From positions 3,247,501 to 3,311,500 of the forward strand of contig NZ_CP020100.1 of NCBI RefSeq assembly GCF_002056295.1: a stretch of 64,000 nucleotides of DNA. Reading direction: 5' to 3'. The stretch's first letter is position 1. Each line of letters starts with the position of its first letter. The DNA is from Halopseudomonas phragmitis (GTDB lineage: Bacteria; Pseudomonadota; Gammaproteobacteria; Pseudomonadales; Pseudomonadaceae). Below, in pieces: positions 16,624 to 25,124 of the stretch. The notes below the pieces were generated by a model, which was not told where the DNA came from, made no database searches, and saw nothing but the letters and a program-made list of their open reading frames with translations. Made by a program: the position numbers and the translations under genes.

Positions 16624-18023
16624 GACACCACTCCTGCCGGTGCCAGCATGGCCCGTGGGCTGAGCAAACGATCCAGCTCCAGTTCTTCCAGCAACCCTTC
16701 GCCAAGCACCAGTTCGCGCACGGTGCTGCCGCTATGCAGTGCCTCGGCGGCGATGCGGGTAGCGTTGGCGTAGCCGATGCGCGGTACCAATGCGGTGATG
16801 ATGCCAATGCTGTTGTCGACATGCCGGGCGCACTGCTCGGCATTGGCGCGAATGCCCTGGATGCAGCGCTCATCGAGCATGCTGCAGGCAGCTTCAAGCA
16901 TCTTCATCGAGTTCAGCAGGTTGTAAACGATCAAAGGCTCCATGGCGTTGAGCTGCAACTGCCCGGCCTCGGCAGCCAGGGTTACTGCCAGATCGCTGGC
17001 GATCACCTGATAGGCCGTCTGGTTGACTGCCTCGGGGATTACCGGATTGACCTTGCCGGGCATGATCGAGGAACCCGGCTGGCGCGGCGGCAGCAGAATC
17101 TCGCCAAGCCCGGTGCGCGGGCCGCTGGAAAGCAGGCGCAGGTCGTTGCACATCTTGCCGAGCTTGACCGCAAAACGCTTGAGAATCCCCGAAAACAGCA
17201 CGAAGGCACCCATGTCCGAGGTAGCCTCAACCAGGTTGCTGGCCGACACGATCGGCTTGGCGGAAATCTCCGCCAGATACTTCACCGCCAGCGCCTGATA
17301 GCGTGCAGGCGCATTGATACCGGTACCGATCGCAGTACCGCCCAGGTTGACCTCGCACAGCAGCCGGCTGGCCTCGTGCAGGCGATCAACGTCTTCACCC
17401 AGGTTGACGGCAAAGGCCTCGAACTCCTGGCCCAGCGTCATGGGTACCGCATCCTGCAACTGAGTCCGGCCCATCTTGACGATATCGGCAAACTCGCGGC
17501 CCTTGGCTTCCAGGCTGCCCTTCAAGCGGATAATCGCCTGCTCCAGAGGCTCAGCACAGAACTGCACTGCCAGACACACGGCAGTCGGATAGGCGTCGTT
17601 GGTCGATTGCGACTTGTTGACGTCGTCGTTGGGGTGCAGGTACTGGTACTCGCCCTTGGCATGCCCCAGCTTTTCCAACGCCAGGTTGGCGATCACCTCG
17701 TTGGCATTCATGTTGGTCGAGGTACCGGCTCCGCCCTGGATCAGGTCGACCACGAACTGGTCGTGCAGCGCCCCAGCGATGATGTCGTCACAGGCCGCGA
17801 CAATCGCCTCGGCCTTGTGCGGCGCCAGCACCTCAAGATCGCGGTTGGCCAGCGCAGCGGCCTTCTTGACCATGGCCAGCGCGCGAATAAACGCCGGGAA
17901 ATGGCTGATCGGCACGCCGGTAATGGCGAAGTTGTCCAGCGCACGCTGGGTCTGAATGCCATACCAGGCGTCAGCGGGCACCGCCAGATCGCCGAGCAGA
18001 TCGTGTTCAATACGGGTGTTCAT
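16620..18023 (-). CDS. aspA: Aspartate ammonia-lyase
   Basis: This 467-aa enzyme of the fumarase/aspartase superfamily reversibly converts aspartate to fumarate and ammonia. The signature loop GSSIMPGKVNPVIPEAVNQ near residue 317 carries the catalytic Ser. The upstream GGAGTSTNMNANEVIANLAL and NKSQSTNDAYPTAV blocks bind the substrate carboxylates. Its N-terminus MNTRIEHDLLGDLAVPADAWYG matches aspartase rather than fumarase. It overlaps ansA downstream and lies 76 bp after the AGCS transporter stop on the same strand. Confidence 0.94.
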   Translation of the reverse strand: MNTRIEHDLLGDLAVPADAWYGIQTQRALDNFAITGVPISHFPAFIRALAMVKKAAALANRDLEVLAPHKAEAIVAACDDIIAGALHDQFVVDLIQGGAGTSTNMNANEVIANLALEKLGHAKGEYQYLHPNDDVNKSQSTNDAYPTAVCLAVQFCAEPLEQAIIRLKGSLEAKGREFADIVKMGRTQLQDAVPMTLGQEFEAFAVNLGEDVDRLHEASRLLCEVNLGGTAIGTGINAPARYQALAVKYLAEISAKPIVSASNLVEATSDMGAFVLFSGILKRFAVKLGKMCNDLRLLSSGPRTGLGEILLPPRQPGSSIMPGKVNPVIPEAVNQTAYQVIASDLAVTLAAEAGQLQLNAMEPLIVYNLLNSMKMLEAACSMLDERCIQGIRANAEQCARHVDNSIGIITALVPRIGYANATRIAAEALHSGSTVRELVLGEGLLEELELDRLLSPRAMLAPAGVVS

Positions 18024-18099
18024 GATGGCGAGGGACCTCAGTGGGTATCACAGTGAACGGGAGGGGTGGCCCGCCCAGACGGGCGGGCCGTTGGATGGA

Positions 18100-19578
18100 T
18101 CAGGAAAGGGTTTCGCGCGGCTGGGCCAGAGCGGCACTACGCTGCTGCAGGCGCTCGATATCCTCGGGTTCCAGCACCCAGGCCGCTGGATCAACGTTCA
18201 TGTCGCGGAACTTCTCAGCCTCGAAGATCGGCTGCTCGACACCCTCGGCAATCTGCCGGTCGTAGTCCTTGAGAATCCGCAGACCCGGCTTGAACAGCGC
18301 CACCAGAGCAATCAGGTTGACCAGTGCCAGCAGGCCCATGGTCACATCGGCAAAGGCGAACACAGTGCCCAGATCGGTGGTCGCACCCCAGCACACCAGA
18401 CCAATGGTGATCACCCGGAAGCCGTTGAACAGGTTCTGGTTCGAGGTATTGAAGAAGTTGATGCTGTTCTCGCCCAAGTAGTAGTTGTACAGCACGGTAC
18501 TGAAGCCAAACAGCAACAGCGCGATACTGACGAAGCTACGACCCCAGTCACCGACGTGATCAGCCAGTGCCGACTGGGTCAGCGCCACACCGCCGATGTC
18601 AGCCAGCGCCGCCGGATCGTAGATGCCGCTGAGCAGAATGATGAAGGCGGTGCAGGAACAGATGATGATGGTGTCGATGAACACCGAGAACGACTGCACC
18701 ACGCCCTGGTTGGCCGGGTGCGGCACATAGGCCACCGCCGCCACGTTGGGCGCACTGCCCAGACCGGCCTCGTTGGAGAACAGGCCACGCTTGACGCCCA
18801 TCATGATCGCCGCGCCAATACCACCACCGACGACCTGCTCCAAACCGAAGGCGCTCTTGACGATCAGTACGATCACATCAGGAATCAGGCTCAGGTTCAT
18901 GCCCAGTACGACCAGGGTAATCAGCAGGTAACCCACCGCCATGATCGGCACCAGGAACTCCGCTACCCGGGCAATTCGCTTGACCCCACCGAAGATGATC
19001 AGACCGGCGATCATCGCCAGACCAATGCCAGAGTAGAACACCGGGATGTTGAAAGCGTCATTCAGCGAGGTCGCTACCGCATAGGATTGCAGCGCGTTGA
19101 AGCCGAAACCGAAGGTCACCAGCAGCAGTACCGAATAAACCGCCGCCATCCACTTCCAGCGCGGCCCCAGCCCCTTGGAGATATAGTGCGCCGGACCACC
19201 ACGATAGGTGCCATCCGGCTCGGCCTGCTTGTAGGCCTGGGCCAGGGAACATTCAAGGAAACTGGTGGCCATACCTATCAGGCCGACCATCCACATCCAG
19301 AAGATCGCGCCCGGACCACCCAGCGTGATCGCCACGGCGACACCGGCGATATTACCGCCACCCACCCGGCCGGCAATCGACAGCACCAGCGCCTGGAATG
19401 AGCTCAAATGGCCGTGTTTATTGCGCTGAAACGCCTGACTGGCGCCCAATACGCGGAACATGCGAGTGAAATAGCGGAATTGAACGAAACGCGAAGCAAC
19501 AGTGAAGCCGACACCGACGATCAGCAGCAGGGCTATCAGGACCTTGCCCCACAGCAGGTCATTGAGTAAGTCCAGCAT
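18100..19578 (-). CDS. Sodium:alanine/glycine symporter (AGCS family)
   Basis: This 492-aa inner-membrane transporter has about ten spans. AGCS signatures include RVGGGNIAGVAVAITLGGPG near the N-terminus, MATSFLECSLAQAYK, and SNEAGLGSAPNVAAVA further along. The family carries alanine, glycine or related small amino acids with Na+. Its place ahead of aspA-ansA suggests the cluster imports and breaks down small amino acids, although the exact substrate is unknown. ATG 19578 begins MLDLLNDLLWGKVLIALLL, the usual family start; the frame extends 47 codons further. Confidence 0.92.
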   Translation of the reverse strand: MLDLLNDLLWGKVLIALLLIVGVGFTVASRFVQFRYFTRMFRVLGASQAFQRNKHGHLSSFQALVLSIAGRVGGGNIAGVAVAITLGGPGAIFWMWMVGLIGMATSFLECSLAQAYKQAEPDGTYRGGPAHYISKGLGPRWKWMAAVYSVLLLVTFGFGFNALQSYAVATSLNDAFNIPVFYSGIGLAMIAGLIIFGGVKRIARVAEFLVPIMAVGYLLITLVVLGMNLSLIPDVIVLIVKSAFGLEQVVGGGIGAAIMMGVKRGLFSNEAGLGSAPNVAAVAYVPHPANQGVVQSFSVFIDTIIICSCTAFIILLSGIYDPAALADIGGVALTQSALADHVGDWGRSFVSIALLLFGFSTVLYNYYLGENSINFFNTSNQNLFNGFRVITIGLVCWGATTDLGTVFAFADVTMGLLALVNLIALVALFKPGLRILKDYDRQIAEGVEQPIFEAEKFRDMNVDPAAWVLEPEDIERLQQRSAALAQPRETLS

Positions 19579-19655
19579 GGCAGTCTCCGTGGTTGTTGTT
19601 GTAGGAAGAGATGCATTTAAACAACCCGACGGCGCTGTTAGAATTTTGCTTTCTA

Positions 19656-19717
19656 GCGTCAAAGTGGCGCAAACTGTCGCTGTTAGCGCATCAAATCGCG
19701 CTAGCGCAAACTGACGC
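19656..19717. promoter_or_regulatory. Repeated operator-like motif between AGCS and HTH genes
   Basis: GCGCAAACTGTCGC (19667-19680) is repeated as GCGCAAACTGACGC (19704-19717), 37 bp apart. A related GCGTCAAAGTGGCGC begins at 19656. A TAGCGC/GCGCTA dyad lies between them. The copies fill the gap between the divergent transporter and regulator starts, so they are probably binding sites of the HTH protein. Confidence 0.6.
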
Positions 19718-19739
19718 ACATGAACACGGAAACCGCCTG

Positions 19740-20567
19740 ATGAGCGACCCCGGACTGCATGACGATCTGGCCCAGAACCTGAAGCTGCTCTGCAGCTACT
19801 ACAAATCCATCGCCGAAGTCTGCCGGCGCCTGGATATCAACCGCCCACAGTTCAACCGCTACCTCAGCGGTCAGCACAAACCCTCCGCCAACACCCTGCG
19901 CCGTCTGTGTGAATTCTTTGGGGTCGAGGTGCAGGAAATTTTGCTGCCGCACGAGCAGTTCGAACGGCTGGTGCAGGTTCGCCCGCGTTACGAGCGCAGC
20001 ACCGTCGATGCCGCCGGCACCGTACTCGAACATCTCGACCAGCTAGGCAAGACCAGCGGCGAACTGGAGCGCTACCTGGGCTACTACTTCGAGTACTACC
20101 TGTCGATGTCTACCCCCGGCAAACTGCTGCGCAATCTGGTCTGCCTGGAGCGGCGCGACGATCAGGTGGTGTTCCAGCGTACCGAACGCATGCAACCCAG
20201 CCCCGCAGAGCCGCCCTATCACAACCGCTATCAGGGCATCGCCTACCTGCTGGCCGACCGCCTGTTTCTGGTCGACTATGAAACCCTCAACCGCCGCGAA
20301 ATCACCCAGACCATCCTGTTCCCCAGCTTTCGCAACCGGGTTACCCGGCTGACCGGGCTCAAGGTCGGCGTCTCGGACAACAGTCAACGCATGCCCTGCT
20401 GCGCCCGTGTGCTATATGAATACCTCGGCCCCAGCGTGCGTCTGCGCAAGGCGTTCAGCCTCTGCGGCCTGTACGACAGCCAGGACCCGCGCATCGACCA
20501 ATCGATCCGCGAAGCAGTCAGCAACGACATGCTCCCCGGCCAAACCCTGTTTCAGGCGAGACACTGA
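19740..20567 (+). CDS. XRE-like HTH transcriptional regulator
   Basis: This 275-aa protein has an N-terminal Cro/CI-type helix-turn-helix (residues about 10-60): YYKSIAEVCRRLDINRPQFN and RYLSGQHKPSANTLRRLCEF. The remaining 200 residues are a sensor-like domain of unknown ligand, with LAQLGKTSGELERYLGYYFEYY-type helices. It is divergent from the AGCS transporter, with repeated motifs between them, so it probably regulates the ansA-aspA-transporter cluster. ATG 19740 is chosen over the open frame to 19611 because that extension crosses the repeats. Confidence 0.8.
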   Translation: MSDPGLHDDLAQNLKLLCSYYKSIAEVCRRLDINRPQFNRYLSGQHKPSANTLRRLCEFFGVEVQEILLPHEQFERLVQVRPRYERSTVDAAGTVLEHLDQLGKTSGELERYLGYYFEYYLSMSTPGKLLRNLVCLERRDDQVVFQRTERMQPSPAEPPYHNRYQGIAYLLADRLFLVDYETLNRREITQTILFPSFRNRVTRLTGLKVGVSDNSQRMPCCARVLYEYLGPSVRLRKAFSLCGLYDSQDPRIDQSIREAVSNDMLPGQTLFQARH

Positions 20568-20568
20568 C

Positions 20569-20970
20569 ATGACCCCGGTCAAACACCTCAGCATCAGCAT
20601 CAACCGCCCACCCGCCGAGGTTTACGCCTGGGCCGGCAACCCGCTTAACCTGCCCCAATGGGCCGCCGGCCTGGCCCGCTCGCAGGTCAGCCCAGACGGT
20701 GACAGCTGGCAAGTCCAGGCCCCCTTCGGCCGCGTGCGCCTGCGCTTCGCCCCGGCCAACGACTTCGGCGTCATGGACCACGATGTCGAACTGGAAACCG
20801 GCGAAGTCGTCCACAACCCCATGCGCGTAGTCCCCAACGGCACCGGCAGCGAGTTCATCTTCACCCTGATCCGCCAACCGGGCATGACCGATGCACAATT
20901 CGAAGCCGACGCCCAAGCGGTGGCGGCAGACCTGCAAACATTGAAAAGGCTATTGGAAGCACAAAGCTAA
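20569..20970 (+). CDS. SRPBCC-fold (polyketide cyclase-like) protein
   Basis: This 133-aa protein starts one base after the stop of the HTH gene, so the two are translationally coupled. MTPVKHLSISINRPPAEVYAWA and NPLNLPQWAAGL are the standard opening of START-like SRPBCC proteins, a helix-grip fold that binds hydrophobic ligands. Middle strands DHDVELETGEVVHN and the C-terminal helix FEADAQAVAADLQTLKRLLE complete the fold. The ligand is unknown. Confidence 0.85.
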   Translation: MTPVKHLSISINRPPAEVYAWAGNPLNLPQWAAGLARSQVSPDGDSWQVQAPFGRVRLRFAPANDFGVMDHDVELETGEVVHNPMRVVPNGTGSEFIFTLIRQPGMTDAQFEADAQAVAADLQTLKRLLEAQS

Positions 20971-21032
20971 GAAGCAGCGCCGCCGGCTGCCAGAGGCCGG
21001 CCGAAGCAAGCCTGCAGACTTCAGGAGCCACC

Positions 21033-21656
21033 ATGAAAGCCATACTGCTAGGCAATGCCGGCGCCGGAAAAAGCACTCTGGCCAGACAACTGATCGGCGA
21101 ACGCCCGATAGCCCGCCTCTCGCTGGACGAAATTGCCTGGGACGAAGGGCCCGAGCGCAAACCGCTGAGCGAAAGCCTGGCCCTGCTGCACGAGTTTATC
21201 GAGCAACATGAGCACTGGGTGATCGAAGGCTGTTACAGCGACCTGATTGAAGCGGCCCTGCCCCACTGCAGCGAACTGCGCTTTCTCAACCCTGGCACCG
21301 ACACCTGCATCGCCCACTGCCGCAGCCGGCCCTGGGAGCCAGAGAAATTTGCCTCGCCCGAGCAGCAACAGGCCATGCTCGAATACCTGATCGACTGGGT
21401 TGGCAGCTATGCCAGCCGCGACGATGAGTACGGCCTCCAACGCCACCGCCAACTGTTTGAGCGCTTCACCGGCCCCAAGGTCGAATACCTCAGCCCCGCC
21501 AGCAACCCCGCGCCCTGGCAGCTCTACCGTATCGACGACAACGGCAACGAAATCACCATGCAACACTTCAGCGACTACAGCGAGGCCGAACGCACCCGCC
21601 AGGACTTCGAACAACGCGGCCACAAGCAGACCTACCTGATCAAAGCCAGCCCCTGA
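21033..21656 (+). CDS. P-loop nucleotide kinase-like protein with C-terminal extension
   Basis: This 207-aa protein has a Walker A motif at the very start, ILLGNAGAGKSTLARQL, and the aspartate of LSLDEIAWDEGP near residue 30. It resembles the AAA_18 / FlaR-type adenylate-kinase-like group found in Pseudomonas. The last 45 residues (from about 162, YRIDDNGNEITMQHF) are a separate small alpha/beta module with YSEAERTRQDFEQRGHKQTY. That module also appears as a stand-alone small protein type in gammaproteobacteria, so this looks like a fusion. The substrate is unknown. Confidence 0.75.
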   Translation: MKAILLGNAGAGKSTLARQLIGERPIARLSLDEIAWDEGPERKPLSESLALLHEFIEQHEHWVIEGCYSDLIEAALPHCSELRFLNPGTDTCIAHCRSRPWEPEKFASPEQQQAMLEYLIDWVGSYASRDDEYGLQRHRQLFERFTGPKVEYLSPASNPAPWQLYRIDDNGNEITMQHFSDYSEAERTRQDFEQRGHKQTYLIKASP

Positions 21657-21697
21657 GCCTCCCTGGATCTCTACCGAGAGCACCATCCCCCTGGGAG

Positions 21698-21717
21698 CCT
21701 GGAGCATCTGCTCCAGG
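21698..21717. repeat. Dispersed hairpin repeat, family A copy 1
   Basis: CCTGGAGCA-TC-TGCTCCAGG is a perfect 9-bp hairpin preceded by CTGGGAG. A nearly identical copy lies at 24674-24700 on the other side of the OsmC-YcaO gene. Confidence 0.65.
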
Positions 21718-21822
21718 ACACAAACGCTTCAACACGGCGCAAATGAGCCTCACACCAACCGAACAAAAACACCTACACTGCTGCAGCAATGCCCACAACA
21801 ACCAAAAACAAGGCCAACACGC

Positions 21823-22245
21823 ATGACCCTGAACTCCATCTTTCTCCCGATCGTCGTCCAAACCCTGCTCATCCTGTGGCTCTACATCCTGCTCAACCTG
21901 CGCAAACAGCGGGCCGCCAGTCAGGGCCAAGTCGATGAAAGCCGCCGCGCGCTGTTCGATGACGCCTGGCCTGAGTCGGTAATCAAGGTCAACAACTGCA
22001 TTCGCAACCAGTTCGAACTGCCGCTGCTGTTCTGCGTTCTGTGCATCACGTTGTCGATCCTCAATGCGGTCGGCTGGCTGGCGCTGGCTTGTGCCTGGCT
22101 GTTTGTCGCCAGCCGGATTGCGCATGCCATCGTCCACACCGGCTCCAACATCATCATGGTGCGGCGACGGCTGTTCATGATCGGCACAGTGCTGGTACTG
22201 ATCATGACCGTCCTGCTACTGCTACGCCTGCTCGGCCTGTATTAG
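21823..22245 (+). CDS. MAPEG-family membrane protein
   Basis: This 140-aa protein has four membrane spans. The family signature lies in the Arg-rich loop DESRRALFDDAWPESVIKVNNC followed by NQFELPLLFCVLCI, the glutathione-site region of MAPEG proteins. Eukaryotic members handle eicosanoids and glutathione conjugates; bacterial ones are of unknown role. It stands alone between hairpin repeats. Confidence 0.88.
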   Translation: MTLNSIFLPIVVQTLLILWLYILLNLRKQRAASQGQVDESRRALFDDAWPESVIKVNNCIRNQFELPLLFCVLCITLSILNAVGWLALACAWLFVASRIAHAIVHTGSNIIMVRRRLFMIGTVLVLIMTVLLLLRLLGLY

Positions 22246-22283
22246 GCCAGCCCCCGCATAAAACTCGCAGCCGGCCCCTGTGT

Positions 22284-22305
22284 GTGTCGCGCTCCCGCGC
22301 GACAC
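22284..22305. repeat. Dispersed hairpin repeat, family B copy 1
   Basis: GTGTCGCGC-TCCC-GCGCGACAC is a perfect 9-bp hairpin in the gap before the OsmC-YcaO gene. The second copy is at 24735-24756. It may also terminate the MAPEG gene transcript. Confidence 0.6.
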
Positions 22306-22414
22306 CTCACCTCCCCAAAAGTACCCCCCAGCGCGTTTTTATGAGACCATCGCGCCCCCTGAAAGCCCTACGCACACAGCACCTGCCCAGTAGCCAACCC
22401 CCGGTAAGCCGCCC

Positions 22415-24601
22415 ATGGAAATCAAAGTCAATTATCTCGACAACCTGAGACTTGAAGCCAAGTTCGACGACTTTACCGTCATTTCCGACCAGCCCATCCG
22501 CTACAAGGGTGACGGCTCGGCGCCCGGCCCGTTTGACTACTTCCTGGCCTCCTCGGCCATGTGCGCAGCCTATTTCGTCAAGGTCTACTGCAACACCCGC
22601 AACATCCCGACCGACAACATCCGCCTGTCGCAGAACAACATCGTCGACCCCGAAGACCGCTACAAGCAGATCTTCAAGATCCAGGTCGAGCTGCCCGAAG
22701 ACATCAGCGAAAAAGATCGCCTGGGCATCATCCGCTCCATCGACCGCTGCACCGTGAAAAAGGTCGTGCAGGCCAGCCCCGACTTCCAGATCGAAGTAGT
22801 GGAAAACCTCGACGAAGACGCCCAGGCCCTGCTGACCCTGAACCCAGCCAGCGACAGCCAGACCTATATCGAAGGCAAGGACCTGCCGCTGGAGCAGACC
22901 ATTGCCAACATGACGGCAATCCTCGCCGAACTGGGGATGAAGATCGAAATCGCCTCCTGGCGCAACATCGTGCCGCACGTCTGGTCACTGCACATCCGCG
23001 ATGCCGCCTCACCCATGTGCTTCACCAACGGCAAGGGCGCAACCAAGGAAGCCGCGCTGTGCTCGGCACTGGGCGAATTCATCGAGCGGCTGAACTGCAA
23101 CTTCTTCTACAACGACCAGTACTTCGGCCAGGACATCGCCAACAGCGCCTTCGTCCACTACCCGAATGAAGAATGGTTCCAGCCTGGCCCCAACGGCGAA
23201 CTGCCCGACGGCCTGCTCGACGACTACTGCCTGGCCATCTACAACCCCGAAGGCGAACTGCTCGGCACTCACCTGTACGACACCAACTCCGGCACCCCCG
23301 AACGCGGCATCTGCGCCCTGCCCTTCGTACGCCAGTCCGACGGCGAAGTGGTGTACTTCCCGTCCAACCTGATCGAAAACCTGTACCTCTCCAATGGCAT
23401 GAGCGCCGGCAACACCCTGCCCGAAGCCCAGGTACAGTGCCTGTCGGAAATCTTTGAACGCGCAGTGAAAAAGGCCATCATCGAAAACGAACTGGCGCTG
23501 CCCGACGTACCCGACGAAGTGCTGGCCAAGTACCCGCACATCCAGGAAGGCATCCAGGCGCTGGAAGCCCAGGGCTTCCCGGTACTGGTCAAGGATGCCT
23601 CGCTGGACGGCCAATTCCCGGTCATGTGCGTAACCCTGATGAACCCGAGAACCGGCGGCGTGTTCGCCTCCTTCGGCGCACACCCGAGCTTTCAGATCGC
23701 GCTTGAGCGCAGCCTGACCGAACTGCTGCAAGGCCGCAGCTTCGAAGGCCTGAACGACCTGCCGGCGCCGACCTTCAACTCCATGGCGGTCAGCGAGCCG
23801 AACAACTTCGTCGAACACTTCATCGACTCCAGCGGCGTAGTGTCCTGGCGCTTCTTCAGCGCCAAATCCGAGTTCGAATTCTGCGAATGGGACTTCTCCG
23901 GCACCAGCGAAGAAGAAGCCGCCACCCTATTCGGCATCCTCGAAGAACACGGTCTGGAAAGCTACATGGCCGTCTTCAACGACCTGGGCGCCCCGGTCTG
24001 CCGCATCCTGGTGCCCGGCTACTCCGAGGTCTACCCGGTCGAAGACCTGATCTGGGACAACACCAACATCGCCCTGCAGTTCCGCGAAGACATCCTCAAC
24101 CTGCACCGCCTGAGCGACGAGCAACTGGCCGACCTGCTGGAGCGCCTGGAAGACAGCGAACTCGACATCTACATGACCATCATCACCCTGATCGGCATCG
24201 AGTTCGACGAAAACACCGTCTGGGGCCAGCTCACCATTCTGGAACTGAAACTGCTGATCCAGCTCGCCCTCGGCCAGCACGAAGCCACACTGGAAAGCGT
24301 GGAAACCTTCCTGCAATACAACGACAACACCGTCGAGCGCCGGCGCTTCTACCAGGCCATGCAGGCCGTACTGGAAGTCACCCTGGACGACGAACTGGAA
24401 CTGGACGACTACCAATACAACTTCCAGCGCATGTTCGGCACAGAGACCCTGAGCGCCGTCATCGGCTCAGTCAACGGCAGCACCCGCTTCCACGGCCTCA
24501 CCCCCACCAGCCTGGCACTGGAAGGCCTGGACAAACACCAGCGCCTGATCGACAGCTACCAAAAACTCCACCGCGCCCGCGCCCAAAAAGCCGGCCAATA
24601 A
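22415..24601 (+). CDS. ycaO: OsmC-YcaO fusion protein
   Basis: This 728-aa protein joins two domains. Residues 1-140 are OsmC-like, with the two reactive cysteines at about 50 (SSAMCAAYFV) and about 112 (DRCTVKKVV). Residues about 150-560 are the ATP-dependent YcaO cyclodehydratase fold, with the metal/ATP acidic motif CSALGEFIERLNCNFF and a later SEIFERAVKKAIIE. A helical, TPR-like tail fills residues 570-728. YcaO enzymes activate amide bonds with ATP; E. coli YcaO supports RimO methylthiolation of ribosomal protein S12. E. coli YcaO lacks the OsmC part, but the fused form is common in Pseudomonas and Vibrio. No azoline/azole-peptide genes are nearby, so the housekeeping role is more likely than RiPP synthesis. 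Confidence 0.92.
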   Translation: MEIKVNYLDNLRLEAKFDDFTVISDQPIRYKGDGSAPGPFDYFLASSAMCAAYFVKVYCNTRNIPTDNIRLSQNNIVDPEDRYKQIFKIQVELPEDISEKDRLGIIRSIDRCTVKKVVQASPDFQIEVVENLDEDAQALLTLNPASDSQTYIEGKDLPLEQTIANMTAILAELGMKIEIASWRNIVPHVWSLHIRDAASPMCFTNGKGATKEAALCSALGEFIERLNCNFFYNDQYFGQDIANSAFVHYPNEEWFQPGPNGELPDGLLDDYCLAIYNPEGELLGTHLYDTNSGTPERGICALPFVRQSDGEVVYFPSNLIENLYLSNGMSAGNTLPEAQVQCLSEIFERAVKKAIIENELALPDVPDEVLAKYPHIQEGIQALEAQGFPVLVKDASLDGQFPVMCVTLMNPRTGGVFASFGAHPSFQIALERSLTELLQGRSFEGLNDLPAPTFNSMAVSEPNNFVEHFIDSSGVVSWRFFSAKSEFEFCEWDFSGTSEEEAATLFGILEEHGLESYMAVFNDLGAPVCRILVPGYSEVYPVEDLIWDNTNIALQFREDILNLHRLSDEQLADLLERLEDSELDIYMTIITLIGIEFDENTVWGQLTILELKLLIQLALGQHEATLESVETFLQYNDNTVERRRFYQAMQAVLEVTLDDELELDDYQYNFQRMFGTETLSAVIGSVNGSTRFHGLTPTSLALEGLDKHQRLIDSYQKLHRARAQKAGQ

Positions 24602-24608
24602 ACAACCC

Positions 24609-24630
24609 AAGGCCCCAACCACGGGGCCTT
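24609..24630 (+). terminator. Candidate terminator of the OsmC-YcaO gene
   Basis: AAGGCCCC (24609-24616) pairs with GGGGCCTT (24623-24630) across a 6-nt loop, 8 bp after the stop codon. There is no T-run. Confidence 0.6.
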
Positions 24631-24673
24631 ACCCCAAAGCCCACACCAAGAGCTTGCACCTGGGAGCCTGCAC

Positions 24674-24700
24674 CTGGGAGCCTGGAGCATCCGCTCCAGG
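24674..24700. repeat. Dispersed hairpin repeat, family A copy 2
   Basis: CTGGGAG followed by CCTGGAGCATCCGCTCCAGG repeats the element at 21698-21717 with one change. A short upstream duplication of CACCTGGGAGCCTG (from 24658) makes a partial tandem. Confidence 0.6.
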
Positions 24701-24734
24701 CAATCCCCCAGCCCAACCACCAGCTCACCTAGGA

Positions 24735-24756
24735 GTGTCGTACGCCCGCGCGACAC
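24735..24756. repeat. Dispersed hairpin repeat, family B copy 2
   Basis: GTGTCG-TACGCCCGCG-CGACAC repeats the hairpin at 22284-22305 with a degenerate inner stem. Confidence 0.5.
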
Positions 24757-24840
24757 AAAACCCACCACACCACAAAAATGGCCCTTGGCCTCCACGCCAT
24801 AACGGTTTATCTTCAAACCATCATCGACAAGGAGGTCAGC

Positions 24841-25020
24841 ATGGCCCAGCAAGGACAAGCAATCCGCAGCAAAACAGTCCACGCCCAGCGATACACCCTT
24901 GGATTACATGCAAAACCCTGCATTCGATATGCGCCAGGGCATGATTGTACGCATGAAATAGAGAAGCCAAGCGATTACGCTGGAGTGTTTGGGGTGTGGG
25001 TTAAGGGATTGAATGTATGA
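24841..25020 (+). CDS. Possible small ORF at the left edge of the cassette array
   Basis: AAGGAGGT at 24829-24836 stands just before ATG 24841, an excellent ribosome-binding site. The resulting 59-aa product (MAQQGQAIRSKTVHAQ...) matches no family I know. Its opening codons and strong site resemble a small stress-protein gene of the KGG type, but no KGG repeats follow. It may be the start of a native gene cut when accessory DNA arrived, with the rest read out of context. Treat it as uncertain. Confidence 0.25.
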   Translation: MAQQGQAIRSKTVHAQRYTLGLHAKPCIRYAPGHDCTHEIEKPSDYAGVFGVWVKGLNV

Positions 25021-25107
25021 AGGTTTTCCGCTCGTCAGTGCTGAGCAAGACCGCAATCATAGAGAAGCCACTGATATGTGGTCATAAAGCCGTCGATCCA
25101 CTTCACT
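25021..25107. other. Left flank of the cassette array
   Basis: No gene or attC structure could be recognised in this short stretch, although the base just after it starts a GTTATGTG core site. If a further cassette or attI once lay here, its R''/L'' arms are no longer visible. No integrase gene is found on either strand nearby. Confidence 0.4.
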
Positions 25108-25124
25108 GTTATGTGTAGTCAGCT

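Noticed and set aside
16548..19401. Long plus-strand frames opposite aspA and the AGCS gene
   Set aside because: They are shadows; the aspartase and AGCS signatures are all on the minus strand.
22415..24601. RiPP (azole-peptide) cluster because of YcaO
   Set aside because: No precursor peptide, partner or dehydrogenase gene is adjacent, and the fused OsmC form is a common stand-alone gene in this group.
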